From contig OZ020268.1 in assembly GCA_963971225.1 (NCBI GenBank), forward strand, positions 56,791,900-56,855,899: 64,000 nt of DNA. Reading direction: 5' to 3'. Under the pieces are notes generated by a model. It was not told where the DNA came from and ran no database searches. It saw nothing but the letters and a program-made list of their open reading frames with translations. The stretch comes from Melieria omissa (taxonomy: Eukaryota > Arthropoda > Insecta > Diptera > Ulidiidae). This document shows, one piece after another, positions 22,200-33,724 of this stretch (position 1 is the first letter of the stretch; every line of letters starts with the position of its first letter). A program made the translations under genes and the position numbers.

Positions 22200-24480
22200 T
22201 TGAGTCGAATAGTTTCTTAAATTACTGTTTCTTCCAAATCGTACGAGCTTCTCATCTTGAGAAGATATTCCTGTGTGTTCACCTGCATTTAGTTTATTTA
22301 CTCGAGAGTTATTTCCTTTTCTTCTACATTAAAATTGAGCTCCAGGACTACCCAAGTGAAGATGAGTCGAAAAGCTCTTCCGTAACTATGAGGCTGGTAT
22401 TAAAAAAAAATCCAAAAGCCTTTTGGAGTTACATAAAATAAAAAAAAACGGTCTCAGATATACCCTCAACGGTATATTACGAGAATAGGACTGCAATGAC
22501 TAGGCAAGGTACCGCTGATCTTTTTGCCGAATTTTTCAGCTCAAACTTTGTGCCTGATTCAGCCGATGATCGGTTTAATCATTTTTCAGCCAAAAATTCC
22601 GTCCTTTCTTTTGGCTCGTTGATTTTGACTGCAGAAAGTATAGAAAGCGGTATTGCTGCACTCAAAATGTCAACGAATACAGACGCGGATGGGCTATCTG
22701 TAATTTTGTTTAAAAAATGCAGTTCTCTTATTGAACCGCTCTTATTACTTTTTAATAAATCTCTATCGTCGGGAGTGTTTATCGACGATTGGAAGAAGGC
22801 CTCAATAACTCCTACCTTCGAAAGTGGCAATAAAAGTCTTGTATCGAACTAGAGGCCTATTTCTAAATTAACCTCGGTCTCAAAACTCTTTGAATGTGTT
22901 GTTAACAATAACTTAACTTTTTGTGTCCAAAATCTTATTTACCCAAATCAGCATGGCTTCGTAAGAGGCAGGTCCACTGTCTCAAATCTAGCAGTTTTCA
23001 CTGAGGACTGTATCTCCGCCTTCCAAAAGGGGAACCAAATCGAAACAATTTACACGGATTTTGCCAAAGCATTTGATAGAGTGAGCCATTCAGTTCTGAT
23101 TTCAAAACTGGCTTGCCTGGGGTTTCATTCCTCATTTCTTCGATGGATGAAATCATACCTAACTAATCGGCATTGTGTTGTCACGATTGATGGCACTCCT
23201 CTAAATCATTTGTGGCCTCTTCTGGAGTCCCTCAGGGCAGCATTTTAGGGCCGCTGCTGTTTGTTTTGTTTATAAATGACATTGGTTCCTGCTTTTCATT
23301 CGCTAATTATCTATTATATGCGGATCATCTCAAGATATATGTGGTAGTTAATAATGAGGCGGATTCCTCTGCCTTGAAAATGGATCTTGACAATGTTCAA
23401 GCCTGGTGCGCAAAAAACAAATTGTTCTTAAATATCAGCAAATGTGTTCATGTAACTTATTCAAGGAGGCTCAGCTTCTGCGAACATCGTATTTCATATC
23501 CGGTTCGGTGTTACAAAGAGTTACTGGAGTAAAGCTTTTGGGTGTCTTTTTTGATGAAAAACTTAGTTTTTCTAATCATTTCGATTACATTATATCGAAA
23601 TCATACGCCATGCTGGACTTTGTACGGCGGAACTGCACTGCGTTCGCGGACCCATATACTTTTAAACTGCTATTTACGGCCTTTGTACGCTCTAGACTGG
23701 AATACGCTTACTTCATTTGGAGACCTTATCAGGCTACCCATATCAATCGGATTGAGCGTATTCAGAAGGTGTTCATAAAGTTCGCACTGCGATCATTACA
23801 TTTTACCGAGCCTCTGCCCTCATATGAGTCTCGTTGTATGTTGCTGAACTTCAAGTGCTTAACCTTCCGTGCTAAATATCCTATATGGTGAAATTGATTG
23901 CCCTGCACTTCTCTCTAAAATTGGATTTAGTGTTCCAATCCGGAATAAAAAAAAAATATATAAAATATTACATTTTCGCTTTAAAGCTAGTCAAGTGTTC
24001 GGTTACTAGATTTCTGTTCCCCATCTTCAAAGATATTCCTGTGTGGTTATTTGCTTTCAGTTTATTGAATCGAGAGTTATTTCCTTTTTTTCTACACTAA
24101 ATTGGAGCTCCAGGACTACCGAGTAGAGTTGAATCGAAAAGCTCCTCAAATCTCTGCTTTTTTCAAAGCTAGTCAGGTGTCAGCTATTGTGTAAACAATA
24201 AACAATAAAATTGAGCTCTAGGATTACTGAGTAGAGTTGGGTTGAAAACCTTTATAAAACTCGGCTTTCTCCAAATCAAGTCATGTGTTCGGCTACTAGT
24301 TTTTTGTTCTCCAGCTTCAAAGATATTCCTGTGTGTTCACCTGCCTTCAGTTTATTTGCTTTTTTTACATTAAAATGGAGCTCCGAAGATTTTTCTTCTT
24401 CTATAATAATATTTTTCTACAATAATTTCGCGCTCAAAATTTAGCAGAGTCCAATAGAATTCATTCATATTTATCAGCAT
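22200..24480. repeat. degenerate tandem repeat (about 160 bp unit) split by a LINE insertion
   Basis: The copies share AAGATATTCCTGTGTGTTCA, a Cys-less TTTATT...GAGAGTTATTTCC block, GAGCTCCAGGACTACC and GAGTCGAAAAGCTC. They are seen at about 22260-22388, 24030-24150, 24205-24330 and 24328-24400. The LINE at 22390-23960 separates the first from the others, so it inserted into an existing array. Confidence 0.7.
22390..23960 (+). pseudogene. jockey-type LINE, reverse transcriptase pseudogene
   Basis: Translations in shifting frames cover the reverse transcriptase of a non-LTR retrotransposon: NPKAFWSYIK (about 22415), SNLAVFTEDCISAFQKGN, YTDFAKAFDRVSHSVLISKL, SGVPQGSILGPLLFVLFIND and YADHLKIY (catalytic YADD changed to YADH). 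It ends with the jockey-like tail WRPYQATHINRIERIQKVFI. In-frame stops at about 22850 and 23248 and frame changes at about 23210 and 23525 disable it. The N-terminal endonuclease and the true 3' end are absent. It is related to the copy at 25831-26530. Confidence 0.8.
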
Positions 24481-24857
24481 CTAAAAAATCTTTTTTAGAT
24501 GCTTGACCCCTCATCCTATGTTTCTCATGTTGGGCAGTTTGTTGTTGTTTTTTGATACAATAAATTAGCAGGAGCGCTACCTGCGGCAGGCCAATCACCT
24601 ACCCTGGCAGAACAACACAACCGATTAACGTGATGGCCCTACGTTCTAGAGAGGAGTGAACAAGGAACAAAAAAACGTTAGCACTCCAAATCTAGTCGAC
24701 TCGAGTTGAATCTAAAAGTATTTTACTAATTGAGAATTGACTACAAATTTCTTCTTCCTTGCTGCTTTCAATTTCACAGGTTGTTTTTGGGGGATTCTTC
24801 CAAATATGATCTGCCCACCTTAGACTCAGTGAATTTAGTATATTTTAAAACTATTTG
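24481..24857. other. intergenic or unrecognised repeat debris
   Basis: Contains CTACCTGCGGCAGGCCAATC and nearby GC-richer sequence suggestive of another retroelement, but no diagnostic motif or frame. Confidence 0.35.
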
Positions 24858-24928
24858 TAGGGGAATTCTTTGTAAGGTGCCACTCTTTGTAAGGTGCCAC
24901 CCCTGCTCGATTTCGACGTTCCAGCAGT

Positions 24929-25830
24929 CCAAGAAAAAAAATTCCTATTGTCATTTAACCTTCATCTGCTCCTCAAAAAAACTTACGTTGTGTACCCTCA
25001 TGTGTAGATTTCTACACATATGGGATTTTACTGCATTTCTGCTACAATAATTGAAACGTAGGCCTCTTTTTGATTAATTTTCTTTAGATAACATGAACAA
25101 AGATTAAATTTGATTACAGAAGCTTTTCTTCAATGCATTTTACGCAAACATTTCGATTGTGGTCTTTTTTGCATGCGGATTTTTTACAAAAGCAGCAAAT
25201 AGTTTCATATACATTATTTTTAGATAGAGAATTGTTGTCATAGCATATATGGCATCTTGCTCTGCCTTTTGCTTGTGGCGGAACGCTCTTTAATCTTTTT
25301 GGTGTTGCAAAATCTGATCTAGGCATACCAGTTCTGGCTGTCATGTACGGTTTGGCTAACAAATGCCCAATTTCCTTTAAAAAATTTCTTCTGATTGTGG
25401 TTTTTTGGGTGTTTTGCCAATTTGGGTTGAGTTCTTTGAAAATTATCAGTGCGTTCAAAGCAGAAATATCTATCATGTTTGAGAATACAACCATAGGCCA
25501 TCTATTTGTTTTTCTTTTACAGCTGTAACAAGAAAGCATTTTGTCGACTGTATCAACTATTTGCTGCTTTTGTAAAAAATCCGCATGCAAAAAAGACCAC
25601 AATCGAAATGTTTGCGTAAAATGCATTGAAGAAAAGCTTCTGTAATCAAATTTAATCTTTGTTCATGTTATCTAAAGAAAATTAATCAAAAAGAGGCCTA
25701 CGTTTCAATTATTGTAGCAGAAATGCAGTAATATCCCATATGTGTAGAAATCTACACATGAGGGTACACAACGTAAGTTTTTTTGAGGAGCAGATGAAGG
25801 TTAAATGACAATAGGAATTTTTTTTCTTGG
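24929..25830. repeat. inverted duplication of the piggyBac 3' end (276 bp arms)
   Basis: Bases 24929-25204 and 25555-25830 are near-identical inverted copies of equal length (one difference noted, near 25029/25730). They are separated by 350 bp that encode most of the transposase C-terminus. Each arm includes the last ~45 transposase codons, the terminal repeat beginning TTAA|CCTTCATCTGCTCC, and 26 bases outside TTAA. On the right those 26 bases run straight into LINE sequence. Confidence 0.9.
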
Positions 25831-26530
25831 TATTTTACTATTTCTGGCTCCACTCTTGGGATGATGAAAGAGCTTAAGGACCTTGGTCTATTCTTCGATT
25901 CGAAGTTGTCCTTTTCTTCCCACATCAACTTTGTCGTCTCCAAAGCATATTCCATGTTAGCGTTTATTCGTCGTCACTGTTCTTCTTTCTCCGACCCATA
26001 TACTCTTAAATCACTTTACTCGTCCTATGTTAGGTCTAACCTTGAATATGCCTCGTTTATTTGGCGTCCTTATCATGCTTCCCACATTAACCGTATTGAA
26101 CGCATACAAAAAGTTTTCTTACGCTTCGCCCTTCGTTCCCTCAACTTTTATGATCCTATCCCATCTTATGATTCCCGCTGTTTGCTTCTTAACCTTAAAT
26201 CACTGGAAGGCCGGCGTTCCTATCTGTCTTGTTCGTTCATATTCAATGTCATAAACGGCGCTGTCGACTGTCCCGAGTTGTTGCAAAGAATCCCATTCTC
26301 TGTACCATCTCGCACACTCAGGCATATTGATTATTTCAATGTTGGGTTCTGCAGATTTGATTATATCAAAAATGCTCCAATTACTAGAGCTCTTTGCAAC
26401 TTAAATTCTGTTCCTGAACTTGATCTCGCGCTTCCTAAAAGCTTAGTTTTAAGAAACTTAGCTGCATTCTTTAAATGAATTGTTTGAATATATATTGTTA
26501 TTAGTCTGTAAGAATTGTTCATTCATTGAC

Positions 26531-26573
<43 letters not shown>

Positions 26574-27994
26574 AACTCCACCGAAAGTGAATGATGAAAT
26601 ACAAATTTTGAATTAAGAAAGTCCTTATTAAAACTGTTTATTATAACAAACCTTTAGTTTTGTTATGATATAATATTCTATTCTTGATGGCAGCTTTTTT
26701 AATCCAGATTCAATTTCAATAGAGTTATGCAATGTGCTTTGCAGTATAGTGCATTTGTTTTTCCTACCAATGTAAGATACAAGTGCTGTATTTGCAGTGA
26801 ATGAAATGTTGATTGGTACAATGGAAGCTTTTTACATTCCAGAAGCTTTGGTGGTATACTGCGCTTGTTTTTCCTCATTGTGCCAACCATAGTTATTTGT
26901 TTTGACAGACGTCGTTGACCAAGCTCATAAGGGGAAAAGAAATTGTCCATTGTCACATTATGCCCTTTCAAGCCCTGAACGAGATCCATAATAACACGTT
27001 CGCCCTGTCTTTTCCCGTAAATCGGTTTGAGTAGCTTTTCCAAGGTATGGCTGTATTTTCCAGACATAACATGTATTCGAGAACACACACAACCAAAACT
27101 TTATGCCATATTTTTCAGGCTTTGATGGCATATACTGGCGGAACTTGCATCTTCCTCGAAAACCATGTAGTTGTTCATCAGCAGTAACGCAGTCATATGG
27201 GTTAAAATAATCGGCAAGTAAGGTAGACCACTTACTAAATACCTCGCGAATAGGAGCAAACTTATCTGATGAATTTTGCTGCCTTCTGTTCATTACATCA
27301 TCAAATCGTATAACTTGATTCATATATGTAAAGGTTTTTCTTGACATTATTGCCCTGAAAATTGGGCGGCCGTGTTCGGCATCGAATAAATCAAGTGTGG
27401 TTTCATTTTTAGATCTAAAATGTTATATATTAGGTACTCAACTTTCAAAACTAACTCAAAAACTTGCCTATATACACCAGCTAAAATTAAGACACCAATA
27501 TATGCTTGCAATAAGCTTGAGTCAATCTTTGTGTAGCCTTCACCATATTTTGCAAAAGCAAAGGCATTGGAATGCGTTAAAATTAAATTTTCAATGTGCG
27601 GGGGGAAGAAAATTAAAAAAGCGTCTCTTATGTCATTAACGCGAGCTTTTGCAAACCTGGTAGTACCAGAAGGAAGGGTAATGACATTTTCTTTGCGCAG
27701 TCTGCCACTTTCACATTGAAACGGTTCTGATTGCCACACAATACCGTCTTTAGAAATGAACGTATCATTTCCAGCAATACTACCCTGGGCGCCGACTATT
27801 AGTTGATGTGCATTATTTTCTGCATCTGAATCACAGTCAGATGAAGGCAAATCACTTTCACTGTGCCCCTCTGCACCAATATCCTCTGGACTATACGTTT
27901 CGTCGGTAGAACCAGAAAAATTACTGCTGCCATCGTCACTTTCATTTAGAAATTGTCCAATTTCTTCATTTGTTATAAATTCGGGCTGATGCAT
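25114..27994 (-). pseudogene. piggyBac transposase (broken)
   Basis: DDE-type cut-and-paste transposase that excises at TTAA. Pieces in order: 27994-27350 (acidic N-terminus, SSDCDSDAENN; SLLQAYIGVLILAGVYR), 27347-26958 (DKFAPIREVFSKW, TADEQLHGFRGRC with the first Asp), 27088-26700 (HNVTMDNFFSPYELGQ with the second Asp), and 25558-25114 (VDTVDKMLSCYSC with the third Asp, NRWPMVVF). The last piece ends in a Cys-rich zinc-binding tail (CHIC...CCFCKKSAC...CVKC). Frameshifts lie near 27350, 27060 and 26815. About 1.1 kb of foreign DNA separates the second and third catalytic Asp. Similarity to PGBD4-like proteins is clear; the gene is inactive. Confidence 0.85.
25831..26574 (+). pseudogene. jockey-type LINE 3' fragment with TAAA tail
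   Basis: Encodes the C-terminal part of the same LINE type as 22390-23960: GLFFDSKLSFSSHINFVVSK, IWRPYHASHINRIERIQKVF, then INGAVDCPELLQRIPFSVPS and a normal end (LRNLAAFFK, stop 26476-26478). It terminates in a perfect TAAA repeat (26531-26574). The frame from 25861 is intact for 205 codons, so this copy is younger than the first. It lies inside the broken piggyBac transposase. Confidence 0.85.
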
Positions 27995-28317
27995 GGTTTA
28001 TTTCTTTTTGTTTGATATTTATAACAATTATTTCACAACTTTGTTTTTATTCTTTTCTTAGCGCGCGAAAAACACCTGATATGTCATTTTTCCCGCCAAA
28101 ACCTCAAGACCATATCGAGCCCTTCCCGCGATTTTATCGTATGAGCCATTTTTACCGAATTTTTTTTTTTACCGAAAACGATAGCACTATAAACTAGCCA
28201 TCAGTCCCTAAAAGCTCACTTCTTTACGATGAACCGTTATGAAGTTAGAGAAAAAACAATTTTATCGTATGTCCACTTCACATTTTTCCTTCATTTTTTG
28301 TGCCCGCGACTAGCTAT

Positions 28318-31300
28318 TACTTACTTACTTAACTGGCCATAACAACCCGTTATCGGGTTACGGCCTGCCGCAAAACTTCTCTCCAGGCGCCTCTGCTTCG
28401 CGCGCGCCTTCTCCAGTTGGTCACACCAAGAGATACCAGGGCCTCTTCCACTTGGTCCTTCCACCGGAGACACGGCCTCCCTCTTCGCCGTCGACCTCCA
28501 ACCATCGCATCGAATGCCTTTTTCGCCGGAGCTTCGTCGTCCATGCGGCAGACATGACCGAGCCAGCGTAGCCGCTGGATGTTAATTCGCTGCGCTACGT
28601 CCATGTCCTTATACAGCTCATACAGCTCGTTATTGGTTCGTATGCGATAGTCGTCACCAACCCGAACAGGGCCGAAGATTTTGCGAAGCACCTTCCTCTC
28701 GAACACTCCAAGGGCCGCTATGTCGTTTCGTGTCATTGTCCATGCTTCAGCGCCATAGAGGAGCACGGGCAAGATAAGCGTCCTATAGAGTGCAAGTTTT
28801 GTCGGTCGAGAGAGGTCTCTACTTCTCAATTGCCTACCGAGACCGTAGTAGCACCTGTTGGCAAGGGTTATCCTTCGCTTTATCTCCAGACTGACATCAT
28901 TGCTGCTGTTGATGGCGGTGCCAAGGTAGACGAATTCCTTGACAACTTCAAAAGCATACCTGTCGGCCTCGACGTGAGACCCTAGCCGCTGCGAGTCCCT
29001 GCGTGTAGACAGCATATACTTCGTCTTGCCCTCATTTACCACCAGACCCATTTTGGCAGATTCTCTTTCGATAGCCGCAAAGGCAGCGGTGACATCTCGC
29101 TTGTTACGTCCGATGACATCAATATCATCAGCGTAAGCAAGGAGCTGGACACTTTTGTTGAAAATTGTGCCATTACGATGTACACCGGCCTTGCGCAGAA
29201 CACTCTCCATGGTGAAGTTGAAGAGGTCGCAGGACAAAGGATCGCCCTGTCTGAAACCTCGAACGGTATCAAAGGGGTCGGAGAGGTCACTTCCAACCTT
29301 GACGGAGCTGCGCGTATTGCTCAACGTCGCTCTGCAAAGTCTAACGAGCTTTGCAGGGATACCAAGTTCAGACAATGCGGCATATAGGCGATCCCTTATC
29401 GGGCTATCGAATGCTGCCTTGTAATCGATGAAGAGATGGTGTGTATCGATTTGGTTCTCATGGGTCTTCTCCAGGATTTGGCGTAGAGTGAATATCTGGT
29501 CGATGGTGGACTTACCAGGTCTAAAGCCGCACTGATAAGGTCCAATCAGCGCCTTGGCGAGTGGCTTTAGTCTTTCACATAATACGCTCGTCAGGACCTT
29601 GTATGCAATGGGAAGTAGGCTGATACCCCTGTAGTTGGCGCATATTGTTGGGTCGCCTTTCTTCAGCACAGGACAAAGGGCACTGAGGTTCCAATCGTTG
29701 GGCATTCGTTCCTCCAGCCATATTTTGCAAATGAGCTGATGCATGCACCCAATCAGCTCACCGCCGCCGGCCTTGAACAATTCAGCTGGTAGCCCATCCG
29801 GCCCTGCAGCTTTGTTGTTCTTGAGTCGCTGGATAGCGACCCGGACCTCGTCATGGCTGGGCGGTGGCACATCCACACCGTCGTCGTCGATTGGTGCCAT
29901 CTGGACATCTTCACCACTGGCGGTATTGTTCCCTTCGTCGCCTGCGAGCAGCTTGGTGAAGTGCTCCTTCCACAACCTCAGCACACCCTGCGCATCCGTA
30001 ACCAGATCCCCGTTTTCGTCTCTGCAAGAAGATGCCCCAGGCTTAAATCCTTCCGTAAGACGCTTAACTTTTTGGAAGAATTTTCGGGCGTCATTCCTGC
30101 TCCTGCACTCCTCGATTTCCTCACGCTCGCGCCTTTCTTGCTCCCGTTTCTTGCGTCTAAAAAGGCACCTCTCTTTCTTCCTCTCCTCCCGGTATTTTTC
30201 TGTCATGGCTCGCGTGGCGGCCGACTGCAGGGTCTTCTTGTATGCAGCATTCTTCACTGCAGTGGCTGCGCGACACTCTTCATCGTACCATTGGTTTTTT
30301 GGTGGTGGGCGTCGAAAACCAAGGACATTTTCTGCGGCGACGCGCATAGAGTGGGATAAGTGAGCCCATAATCCGCCGATGTCATCAGGTGGAGAGGGGG
30401 AGCGACCGAGCTGGTTGGAGAGTTGAGCGGAGTAGGCTTCGGCTACCCCTTGTGATCGCAGCTTACTGATGTCCAGCTTTCTTCGCAAACTAGGTTGTGC
30501 GGTCTTCGCTGCGCAAAGACGCATGCGTACCTTGGCTGCAACAAGGTAGTGGTCCGAGTCGATGTTGGGTCCTCGGAACGTGCGCACATCTAGAATGCTA
30601 GAAGCATGCCTTCCATCAATCACAATGTGATCAATCTGGTTGCGGGTGGATTGATCGGGGGATAACCAGGTGGCCTTGTGGATATCGAGGTGCTGGAATC
30701 TGGTGCTACTAACTACCATGTTTCGTGCCGCGGCGAAATCGATCAGCCTCAGACCGTTGTTCGAAGTGGTCCCATGGAGGCTGAACTGCCCGACTGTGGG
30801 GCCAAAGATGCCTTCTCGCCCGACCTTTGCGTTGAAGTCCCCGAGGACAATTTTGACGTCATGGGCCGGGCACCTGTCGTAGACGTCCTCGAGCTTCGCA
30901 TAGAAGGCATCCTTGGTCGCATCGTCCTTCTCTTCCGTCGGGGCGTGCGCGCAAATCAGGCTGATGCTAAAGTATTTAGCTTTGATGCGGATCGAAGCCA
31001 GCCGTTCGTTCACCGGAGTGAACCGAGAGACGTGGTGGCGAAGTCTCTTGCTGACCACAAATCCGCAGCCAAATTCGCGCTTCTCCGCATGGCAGCTGTA
31101 GTAGATATCGCAGTCTGCTCGCTTGGAGCAACCTTGTCCTGTCCATCGCATTTCCTGGATGGCGGTGATGTCAGCCTTACATTTCGTGAGGGCTTCCGCC
31201 AGTTGGATAGAGGCACCTTCCCTATAGAGGGTCCGGACATTCCAGGTGCATATCCTCAAATCATGGTCCTTGAATCGTTTGCTGTGGTCGTCAACATTGT

Positions 31301-31571
31301 GGGTTCCTTCCGAGGCTTGCTTTTTGGCTTTCATTGGTATTTGGTTTTCCGTGGCGGGCACCAAACCCTGCGCACAACCCAAATTTTAAGTCCTGGGGAT
31401 AGGACTCGCTGCACACATTAGTTCACTATTCAGCGGATGCCAAATAGCTATCCAGAAGGGCCGCGCGGAGGCTGTGCATCAGCTTGGATTGGACAGGGAC
31501 AAGGATCGTTCTGGCGTTCGCCAGGTTGAACGCAATCAGAGACTTTACCTTGTATGTCCGCTCCCTTCCTT
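28318..31571 (-). mobile_element. RTE-type non-LTR retrotransposon, apparently full length
   Basis: Flanked by a perfect 14 bp target-site duplication CCGCGACTAGCTAT (28304-28317 and 31572-31585). Reading on the minus strand there is a 5' UTR of about 240 bases, one long ORF, and a short 3' UTR ending in a TAAG-type simple repeat (28318-28334), typical of RTE elements. The exact duplication and intact ORF indicate a recent insertion. Confidence 0.9.
28350..31334 (-). CDS. RTE ORF: apurinic endonuclease-reverse transcriptase
   Basis: Nicks target DNA and reverse-transcribes its own RNA at the nick. The first Met (31332-31334) gives 994 residues without interruption, normal for RTE. Endonuclease domain (about 30-270): ICTWNVRTLY, ITAIQEMRWTG, VLGDFNAKVG and SDHYLVAAK, with the expected Glu, Asp, Asn and Asp-His. 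Reverse transcriptase (about 480-780): AAGPDGLPAELFK, YRGISLLP, GFRPGKSTIDQIF, FIDYKAAFDS, GFRQGDPLSCDLFN and LLAYADDIDVIG. C-terminal part: RLRWLGHVCRMDDEAPAKKA. A reading frame upstream of this Met is open for 16 more codons. All catalytic motifs are present, so it may be active. Confidence 0.92.
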   Translation of the reverse strand: MKAKKQASEGTHNVDDHSKRFKDHDLRICTWNVRTLYREGASIQLAEALTKCKADITAIQEMRWTGQGCSKRADCDIYYSCHAEKREFGCGFVVSKRLRHHVSRFTPVNERLASIRIKAKYFSISLICAHAPTEEKDDATKDAFYAKLEDVYDRCPAHDVKIVLGDFNAKVGREGIFGPTVGQFSLHGTTSNNGLRLIDFAAARNMVVSSTRFQHLDIHKATWLSPDQSTRNQIDHIVIDGRHASSILDVRTFRGPNIDSDHYLVAAKVRMRLCAAKTAQPSLRRKLDISKLRSQGVAEAYSAQLSNQLGRSPSPPDDIGGLWAHLSHSMRVAAENVLGFRRPPPKNQWYDEECRAATAVKNAAYKKTLQSAATRAMTEKYREERKKERCLFRRKKREQERREREEIEECRSRNDARKFFQKVKRLTEGFKPGASSCRDENGDLVTDAQGVLRLWKEHFTKLLAGDEGNNTASGEDVQMAPIDDDGVDVPPPSHDEVRVAIQRLKNNKAAGPDGLPAELFKAGGGELIGCMHQLICKIWLEERMPNDWNLSALCPVLKKGDPTICANYRGISLLPIAYKVLTSVLCERLKPLAKALIGPYQCGFRPGKSTIDQIFTLRQILEKTHENQIDTHHLFIDYKAAFDSPIRDRLYAALSELGIPAKLVRLCRATLSNTRSSVKVGSDLSDPFDTVRGFRQGDPLSCDLFNFTMESVLRKAGVHRNGTIFNKSVQLLAYADDIDVIGRNKRDVTAAFAAIERESAKMGLVVNEGKTKYMLSTRRDSQRLGSHVEADRYAFEVVKEFVYLGTAINSSNDVSLEIKRRITLANRCYYGLGRQLRSRDLSRPTKLALYRTLILPVLLYGAEAWTMTRNDIAALGVFERKVLRKIFGPVRVGDDYRIRTNNELYELYKDMDVAQRINIQRLRWLGHVCRMDDEAPAKKAFDAMVGGRRRRGRPCLRWKDQVEEALVSLGVTNWRRRARSRGAWREVLRQAVTR

Positions 31572-31585
31572 CCGCGACTAGCTAT

Positions 31586-32154
31586 GCGATACGATAAAAT
31601 TGCTCTAGTTACAAAAAGTAAATTTTTAACTTTATTGCAAAAGTGTAAAATTGAAAATATTTTAATAGTGAAAAGTGAATATTACATAATTGTTGAAGGT
31701 GAACAATGGCCTATTTGCAGGAAAAGGTTTTTTTCTTAATTCTTTGCATGGTGACGTGCGTGTTATAAAAAATAGGTGTGAAGTTGTTCGTAGTTACGTA
31801 TTGAGTAAATTGAGGTGCAGTAATTTGATGATAAATTAAAAAATAATAATTAAGTTAATGCTTTGATAACAAAAAAAGTAAAGAAAAAAAATAAATAAAA
31901 GTTCTAAAAAAAAATGTTCTGTTTCAGTGCCCAAACCGCAAGGCATTATCAACGCTGGTCCCTTATAGTGACAGCGATACAAGTTGTAATGAAGAACCAG
32001 AAATTTGTGTAGGAAAGCGGGGAAGGAGAAATAAGAGCTTGCCAAAAAGAGTTCAAAATCAGGCGGACGGCGGAGTTGGCTCACGAATATTTAGATTTAA
32101 AATTCGATGGAATGATAAAAGATGTGCTAGTCAAAACAGATTACGAATAAAGTA
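31586..32154. other. own DNA of the TA-flanked element between the RTE and pogo-like insertions
   Basis: AT-rich, with one TTTTATCGTATC-type motif at the RTE junction. Short broken frames only, for example around 31920-32100. Confidence 0.4.
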
Positions 32155-32244
32155 CAGTGGACGTCCAGTTTAACGAACTTTCCATTTAACGAATTATGGA
32201 TTTAACGTACGGCCAAATTTTCTCCATTGCTGGTTCTATATTAA

Positions 32245-32959
32245 GGGGCACAACTAGTTTGAAATTTTGAAAATTTCGTTTTTTGTTTTATTTCATATTT
32301 TTATAGTATAACTATCATAGAAAACGTATACGAACGGATTTTGTCGAAGTCGTAAAAGTCTCTGAGATACAGAGCCTCAAATCCGTATCGTTCACTACGC
32401 AGTAACACGGTTTTAAAACTTTAAACGCGTTTTTCTCAAAACTACTTTTTTCAAATTTGATGCAGCTGTAACTTGATAACAAATCATCCGATCGACTTGG
32501 GTCTTTTTTTAGCTTATTGTGTATTTGTTTTTCCATGATAGTTTAATGATAGGATGAAAAGTATAATTATGCCAGGCCAGAAACCATCAGATTTTTCAGC
32601 AAAATTTTAATTTTTTTTTCAAAAAACCGCCATTTTGTTGCATTTTATTTTTTTTTACAACCGAGGGTCATTGTATAGGAAATATAACCTAGTTAAGTAA
32701 AATTTTTGGTTTTTTTGATTTCAGGCACTGCGAAGGCTACAATCACTGCAGCAGTGGGAGAACGTTTTTTTTTTGGAAGACTCAAGAGATGATGGATAAC
32801 TTGATGAAAATCGAATATTTTCATTTGAAAAAATTACTTTGTATTCATTATTTATGCATAAATATATCTGAAAAATTTTAAAACATTCGATGCAATACTT
32901 CACAAAATTCAAAATTCACAAAAATCTCCTTTTTCAGGCGGTCAAACTAGTTGTGCCCC
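32245..32959. mobile_element. TTAA-flanked MITE, 715 bp
   Basis: Perfect 18 bp inverted repeats GGGGCACAACTAGTTTGA are each bordered by TTAA (32241-32244 and 32960-32963). Excision would restore TCTATATTAAGAAAGTG in the pogo-like host. Size and ends resemble the MITE at 62837-63554. Confidence 0.85.
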
Positions 32960-33056
32960 TTAAGAAAGTGAAATTTGCTATTCGATATAACGAATATTTA
33001 TGCTGTTTTTCACCCTTCCAATTGTTTTTGTTTGAGCATTCACATTCTGTACAATA

Positions 33057-33724
33057 GGTCTGTTTGGCCAGATTTCCAGTAAAAATTATCCAGTAAAAAA
33101 TATCAGGAGAGTAAGCTAGCGTACGCTCCCTAAAATCAAACTATACAAAAATGTAAACAAACAGCAATTTGTAAGAATTTGCAAGTTTTAACTCTTGGTT
33201 ACACCACTGGGACTTGGCCCACTCACAATACACAGTAAAAAGGGTGTAAACAGGAGGGTTAAAGAACAAAACAGCTGATCTAAAAGTTTCATTTGAGGTT
33301 TGAAGTGGTAGGGAAAATTAAGTTAAATCAGACATTTAATGCAAAATGCAAATAGTTCGTTGCGCTCAATCTGCAATTCTTCCCTTTCAGCTTCAGCGGG
33401 TAAAGCTGAGCAAGACGGTTGTGGGTCAGCAGGCTTGCGAACGCACCATTTCTTTGCTGTTTCCATTTGCCTCCAATGTTTTCAAAAATTTATGCTTCGT
33501 ATGGCATCTAGTCATATGTTTTTCTTGTTCTTCTTCTTATTGGCAAAAAGTTACTGGACAAAATTTCTCCAGTAAAAACTTGCAAGTTCTCACGAAATGA
33601 ACTGCCACGTTACGCTCTCAGTTTCTCTCTCGTTACTAGAGATTTGGCGTCAACAAACAGGATCCAGTAAAAATTTGTACAAATTTGTACAAATTCGTAC
33701 AAATTATTCTCTGCCAAACAGACC
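33057..33724. mobile_element. TA-flanked MITE with repeated CCAGTAAAAA motif
   Basis: Ends GGTCTGTTTGGC (12+ bp, inverted) are bordered by TA (33055-33056 and 33725-33726). CCAGTAAAAA/TTTTTACTGG occurs near both ends at about 33077, 33093, 33570 and 33664. No coding potential. Confidence 0.75.

Noticed and set aside
29743..31421. Long plus-strand frames opposite the RTE ORF
   Set aside because: Antisense shadow of the RTE coding region.
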